From Aliiglaciecola lipolytica E3 (lineage in GTDB: Bacteria > Pseudomonadota > Gammaproteobacteria > Enterobacterales > Alteromonadaceae), in assembly GCF_000314975.1 (NCBI RefSeq), contig NZ_BAEN01000041.1, positions 1 through 64,000 on the forward strand: a stretch of 64,000 bases of DNA, in the 5' to 3' direction. The translations under genes were made by a program, and so were the position numbers. Positions 60,940-64,000 of this stretch are shown piece after piece; position 1 is the first letter of the stretch, and every line of letters starts with the position of its first letter. Under the pieces are notes generated by a model. It worked only from the letters and a program-made list of their open reading frames with translations, was not told the origin of the DNA and made no database searches.

Positions 60940-61022
60940 TTCATTCCTACAAGGTCTTAATTTTCGGCGCAGATTATACCTGTCCTAGCGAAGGACATAA
61001 ATACCCCGATGAAAATGTAGGT

Positions 61023-61955
61023 TTAACGTTTAAGTGGACATTCAAACCCGTCAGGTTTAATTGCCAACACATCACAATTCAACGCATCAATTGTATGTTC
61101 TGCGGTGTTTCCAATTAATGCGGCTGTTATACCCGTACGTCCGACCGTGCCTATCACTACCAATTCGGCATCAATTTCTTTGGCAATAGCAGGAATAACA
61201 TCTTCGGGTAAACCTTCACTTAAATATTGGTTACTTTCTGGAATATTAAATTCTCTCGCATGTTCAAGCATACAGTTTTTATGATGTTTTTTGACGGAAT
61301 CGGTGTACTCGATCGGATCAAATTCGGGAATTTCGATGGCAATATTGACCGGAGTACCTGGATATGAATTGACTAAATTTACATGCCCATCTAACAAGTC
61401 AGCCATTAGCCCAGCCATGTTTGTAATACATTTATTTAAATTACGGTGTTCTTCGTCTTCACTACCGACATCTACAGCAGCAAGGATATTGCCTTTAATT
61501 GGCCAGTCATGCTCTTTCACTAACAATACAGGTACAGGGGACTTTCGTAATATATGCCAGTCAGTAGGGGTGAAAATAACTGATTTTAAAGTATCGTGTT
61601 CTTGAGTACCTTTAACAATTAGGTCATAACTATGATCAATAACTTCATATAAAACGCTTTCATAAGGTCGATTGTGCCAAACCACTTTTATATCGATTGA
61701 TATCGCTGAATTAGCCGCTAAGGGCTCTACAATATTCGCTAACCAATCAGTTTTATCATCAACCACAGCTTGGCGCATAGTTTCACGTTCATCAATCGTG
61801 AGCATGGTTGTCATTTCATAAGAAAAATCATAGATAGAAAGAAACGCGGTGACACTAGCGCCGGTTTTTCGGGCTAACAAAAGTGCTCTTTGAAACCCCT
61901 TTTGTTCATCTTTGCTTGGGTCTACAACAGCTAGTATTTTATTAAATACAGACAT
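61023..61955 (-). CDS. uspE: Universal stress protein UspE (tandem Usp domains)
   Basis: A 310-residue protein with two Usp domains ('NKILAVVDPSKDEQKGFQRALLLARKTG', and 'NILAAVDVGSEDEEHRNLN', 'AELVVIGTVGRTGITAALIGNTAEHTIDALNCDVLAIKP'). I start at the ATG at 61955, which has GGGAG seven bases before it; the longer frame to 61982 is not needed. UspE acts in stress, motility and aggregation in enteric bacteria. A perfect FNR box lies about 85 bp upstream, so the gene should respond to low oxygen. The gene is next to fnr, as in E. coli. Confidence 0.94.
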   Translation of the reverse strand: MSVFNKILAVVDPSKDEQKGFQRALLLARKTGASVTAFLSIYDFSYEMTTMLTIDERETMRQAVVDDKTDWLANIVEPLAANSAISIDIKVVWHNRPYESVLYEVIDHSYDLIVKGTQEHDTLKSVIFTPTDWHILRKSPVPVLLVKEHDWPIKGNILAAVDVGSEDEEHRNLNKCITNMAGLMADLLDGHVNLVNSYPGTPVNIAIEIPEFDPIEYTDSVKKHHKNCMLEHAREFNIPESNQYLSEGLPEDVIPAIAKEIDAELVVIGTVGRTGITAALIGNTAEHTIDALNCDVLAIKPDGFECPLKR

Positions 61956-62039
61956 CAGATAACTCCCTAAATATTTCAGCACATATACATTTAAGTGTAA
62001 GGGTAGTCTTAATAGTTTGCCAATTTACAGCGGGAAAAT

Positions 62040-62053
62040 TTGATGTAAATCAA
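62040..62053. promoter_or_regulatory. FNR/CRP-type box (perfect FNR consensus)
   Basis: TTGATGTAAATCAA matches the FNR consensus TTGAT-N4-ATCAA exactly. It lies between fnr and uspE, 85 bp before the uspE start and 29 bp after the fnr stop, so it should activate uspE. Confidence 0.85.
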
Positions 62054-62081
62054 GTGAATAATGTGATTTTTTTAGAAAGTG

Positions 62082-62819
62082 TTAGCCGCAAGCCTTTTTG
62101 TTAGCAACATGCTCACCAAGCTTTTCCCTTAGTATTTCAATACTTTGAATTTGTATATTTTTACCATCGACTTTAATTATCTGTTCTTTTTGAAAGCGGG
62201 TTAATAATCGGCTTACGGTTTCAACAGTTAATCCTAAATGATTGCCAATTTCGTTGCGAGTCATAGTTAAATTGAACTCGGCTGGTGAAAAGCCGCGGCT
62301 TTTAAATCTGTCGGAAAGGTTTATCAAAAAATGCGCTAAACGTTCTTCGGCTGTACGTTTATTTAATAACATCATCAAGCTATGGTCCTGATTTATTTCA
62401 GTACTCATAATTTTCAACATTTCTTTACGCAACGTAGGGAGTTGCGCACTCATCGTATCTAATTTGTCATACGGGAGTTCACACACCATTGACGTTTCCA
62501 TTGCTTGTGTATAGCTTTGATACTTTTCTGAGTAAAGTCCGTCGAATCCAACTACATCCCCTGGAAAATGAAAACCAGTGATTTGTTGTTCGCCATCAGG
62601 AGAGGTTATATAGGATTTAAACGAGCCCGTTCTTACCGCAAATAAAGAGGTGAACTTTTGTCCAGGAATGGTTAATTGATCGTTCTTATGCAACGGACGT
62701 TTACGTTCGATAATCTCATCTAAACTTTGCATTTCGGTTTGATTTAATGCGACCGGAATGCACAAATGATTGAAACTGCAATTTTGACAGCGAATGCTAA
62801 AATCATTTGGTTTAGACAT
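62082..62819 (-). CDS. fnr: FNR-family anaerobic regulator
   Basis: A 245-residue oxygen sensor. The N-terminal Cys cluster (Cys11, Cys14, Cys20, plus an internal Cys in 'SMVCELPYDKL') would hold the [4Fe-4S] cluster. The cNMP-like fold ('LHKNDQLTIPGQKFTSLFAVRTGSFKSY', 'GDVVGFDGLYSEKYQS') and the HTH ('LTMTRNEIGNHLGLTVETVSRLLTRFQKE') are typical. It is also called EtrA in related genera. The genes on both sides (ccoS, ccoI, uspE) are known FNR-linked neighbours. Confidence 0.95.
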   Translation of the reverse strand: MSKPNDFSIRCQNCSFNHLCIPVALNQTEMQSLDEIIERKRPLHKNDQLTIPGQKFTSLFAVRTGSFKSYITSPDGEQQITGFHFPGDVVGFDGLYSEKYQSYTQAMETSMVCELPYDKLDTMSAQLPTLRKEMLKIMSTEINQDHSLMMLLNKRTAEERLAHFLINLSDRFKSRGFSPAEFNLTMTRNEIGNHLGLTVETVSRLLTRFQKEQIIKVDGKNIQIQSIEILREKLGEHVANKKACG

Positions 62820-62843
62820 TAATTTCCCCGATTACCGTTTAAG

Positions 62844-63512
62844 TTACCAATTATGAACGGCCTGATAACATAAAAGCAAGCCAAAAGCGCACAATAGTGC
62901 CGCTACAAGTTTTTTAACTAAGGGTTGTGTTAACCAGTTCCTAATTTGTGCAGCGCTGGCTCCCATTGCTAACATGATTGGCAAAGTACCTAAACCAAAA
63001 CAAAACATGGTTACGGCACCTTGCAATGAATTACCTGTCGAAACACTCCAAGTTAAACTTGAATATACCAAGCCACAAGGTAGCCATCCCCAAATTATGC
63101 CATATGGAACGGCGTAAATTGGGTGTTTAAAGGGAATGAAACGTTTGGAAAATGGACTGATTTTACGCCAGAAAAAGCCACCCATTTTTTCGATTTTTAG
63201 TAACCAATTTGACCACTGTCCAACATATAGTCCCAATAGCAACATGAAAATTCCGCCAAATAAAACAAGCGCTTGAGGATTGATAAATGATTTGGTGGTT
63301 ATAATTTGTCCCAGTAAGCCCGCGAATGCGCCTGCGATGGTATAAGACACAATTCGCCCAAAATTATAAGCGAGCAGATAAGGCCATTGGGATTGTGATT
63401 TAGGAAGGGCGAATGTAAATGAGGTAACTATGCCGCCGCACATTCCTGCGCAGTGAACACTGCCTGCCAGTCCGATTAATATAGCAGAAAACCAGCTTAA
63501 TTCATTCATCAT
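62844..63512 (-). CDS. TauE/SafE-like membrane protein of the cco locus
   Basis: About 222 residues with six helices. I start at the ATG at 63512, which overlaps ccoS by 11 bp; the longer frame to 63599 is inside ccoS. It opens with 'LSWFSAILIGLAGSVHCAGMCGGIV', in which the Cys motif 'HCAGMCGG' is conserved in this subfamily. Similar genes stand between ccoS and fnr in many gammaproteobacteria. Their role is probably in copper or haem supply to cbb3 oxidase; this is inference. Confidence 0.85.
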   Translation of the reverse strand: MMNELSWFSAILIGLAGSVHCAGMCGGIVTSFTFALPKSQSQWPYLLAYNFGRIVSYTIAGAFAGLLGQIITTKSFINPQALVLFGGIFMLLLGLYVGQWSNWLLKIEKMGGFFWRKISPFSKRFIPFKHPIYAVPYGIIWGWLPCGLVYSSLTWSVSTGNSLQGAVTMFCFGLGTLPIMLAMGASAAQIRNWLTQPLVKKLVAALLCAFGLLLCYQAVHNW

Positions 63513-63702
63513 TGTCGCTTTTGGGTGGTTTAGCTTGCGGCTTTTTTTCAACATCGTCATCAAACAAAATGCTAAAACCTTGACGTTCGAGATCTTCAAA
63601 TTGATTGGTTTTCACTGCCCAAAAAAAGATACCTATAGCTAATAAAACCAAAATAATGGCGATTGGTATCAGTACATAAATAATACTCAAGATGATCTCC
63701 AA
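63502..63702 (-). CDS. ccoS: cbb3-type oxidase maturation protein CcoS
   Basis: A 66-residue membrane protein: 'IILSIIYVLIPIAIILVLLAIGIFFWAVKTNQFEDLERQGFSILFDD' is the CcoS signature of one helix followed by 'QFDDLE..G..IL.DD'. The start is most likely the TTG at 63702, preceded by AAGG; an upstream frame to 63798 lies in the ccoI end and is not similar. CcoS is needed for cofactor insertion into cbb3 oxidase. Confidence 0.9.
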   Translation of the reverse strand: MEIILSIIYVLIPIAIILVLLAIGIFFWAVKTNQFEDLERQGFSILFDDDVEKKPQAKPPKSDNDE

Positions 63703-63725
63703 TAGAGCCTTAGCTCTCAGTTTAA

Positions 63726-64000
63726 TTAGCGTAATAGTCGAACAGAATTGACAACCACTACGATTGAACTCAATGACATTCCCACCACCGCCATCCATGG
63801 AGTTAGGTAACCCGCGACTGCTAAAGGAAGAATAAGCGCGTTATAGCCAATGGCCCAAGCCATATTTTGTTTTATTTTAGCGCGAACCTTTATGGCCATG
63901 CTAATGGCGACATCAATATTCTCTAATTTAGGTGTTAGCATAATAATATCAGCTGAACGTTTAGCCATATCACTTGCATCGCCAACCGCAATCGACACGT
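63726..64000 (-). CDS. ccoI: CcoI copper-transporting P-type ATPase, C-terminal part (cut by window edge)
   Basis: The last 91 residues of a heavy-metal P1B ATPase: 'VSIAVGDASDMAKRSADIIML' (the end of the P domain with the conserved 'GDASD...A') and two C-terminal helices ('AWAIGYNALILPLAVAGYL', 'AVVGMSLSSIVVVVNSVRLLR'). The gene starts beyond base 64000. With ccoS and fnr it fits CcoI, which supplies copper to cbb3 oxidase. Confidence 0.9.
   Translation of the reverse strand, partial: VSIAVGDASDMAKRSADIIMLTPKLENIDVAISMAIKVRAKIKQNMAWAIGYNALILPLAVAGYLTPWMAVVGMSLSSIVVVVNSVRLLR

Overview
The window looks like chromosomal DNA of a marine gammaproteobacterium of the Alteromonadales type. This is an inference from gene families and gene order: ccoI-ccoS-tauE/SafE-fnr-uspE-ttcA, bax next to a DUF2987 gene, a MipA/OmpV-DUF3019-two-component unit, and large TonB receptors. 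No marker gene is present to name the genus.

Layout. (1) 1-4414 is the right end of an integrated island: the 3' part of a YobI-like NTPase gene, then a minus-strand unit of tyrosine integrase, an unknown gene and a CoiA-like gene. It ends at a 3' fragment of tRNA-Leu(TAA), the att site. (2) 4435-4820 holds 71-bp and 90-bp tandem repeats. (3) 5002-10068 holds yihY, a 1087-residue GH15/phosphorylase-kinase-like protein and a VOC protein. (4) 10146-16331 is the histidine utilisation locus, hutCUH against hutIG, with a perfect palindromic HutC site between them. (5) 16359-27303 is the first half of a purine breakdown cluster: puuD, guaD, uraH, uraD, xdhC, xdhB, xdhA on minus; a RutR-like regulator, puuE and adenine deaminase on plus. 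A RutR-type box lies between the divergent units. (6) 28094-47154 is a decayed element of about 19 kb, described below. (7) 47383-55243 is the second half of the purine cluster: allantoate amidohydrolase, ureidoglycine-glyoxylate aminotransferase, a TSUP permease, an oxamate-amidohydrolase-like GGT homologue, an amidase and an RpiR regulator. (8) 55346-64000 is housekeeping: cobB, lysE, a membrane protein, bax, DUF2987, rssA, ttcA, uspE, fnr, a TauE/SafE protein, ccoS and the end of ccoI.

How the purine genes fit together: adenine and guanine are deaminated, hypoxanthine and xanthine are oxidised to urate, urate goes through PuuD, UraH and UraD to allantoin, PuuE gives allantoate, and the second half can take allantoate through ureidoglycine and oxalurate towards oxamate and oxalate. 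No purine permease is visible; the only transporter in the cluster is the TSUP protein.

Main discovery. The two halves of one small monooxygenase (ABM-domain) gene lie 19 kb apart at 28010-28093 and 47155-47393 and join in frame to one complete protein. The DNA between them is bounded by imperfect 36-bp inverted repeats that start with GGGG, flanked by a near-perfect 5-bp duplication (attac/atcac), and carries next to its left end the wrecked N-terminal half of a Tn3-family transposase. So 28094-47154 is best read as an old Tn3-family transposon that landed in a purine cluster. Its cargo is an envelope-directed set: a DUF4156 lipoprotein, MipA/OmpV-DUF3019-response regulator-histidine kinase, a serine hydrolase, an alpha/beta hydrolase, a trypsin-like protease, an S41 peptidase, a LytTR protein with a gutted receiver domain and two TonB receptors. 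Several cargo promoters share TTACAATT boxes, in one place as three direct repeats at 11-bp spacing, which suggests a small regulon carried by the element. RHS and IS21 remnants lie near its right end.
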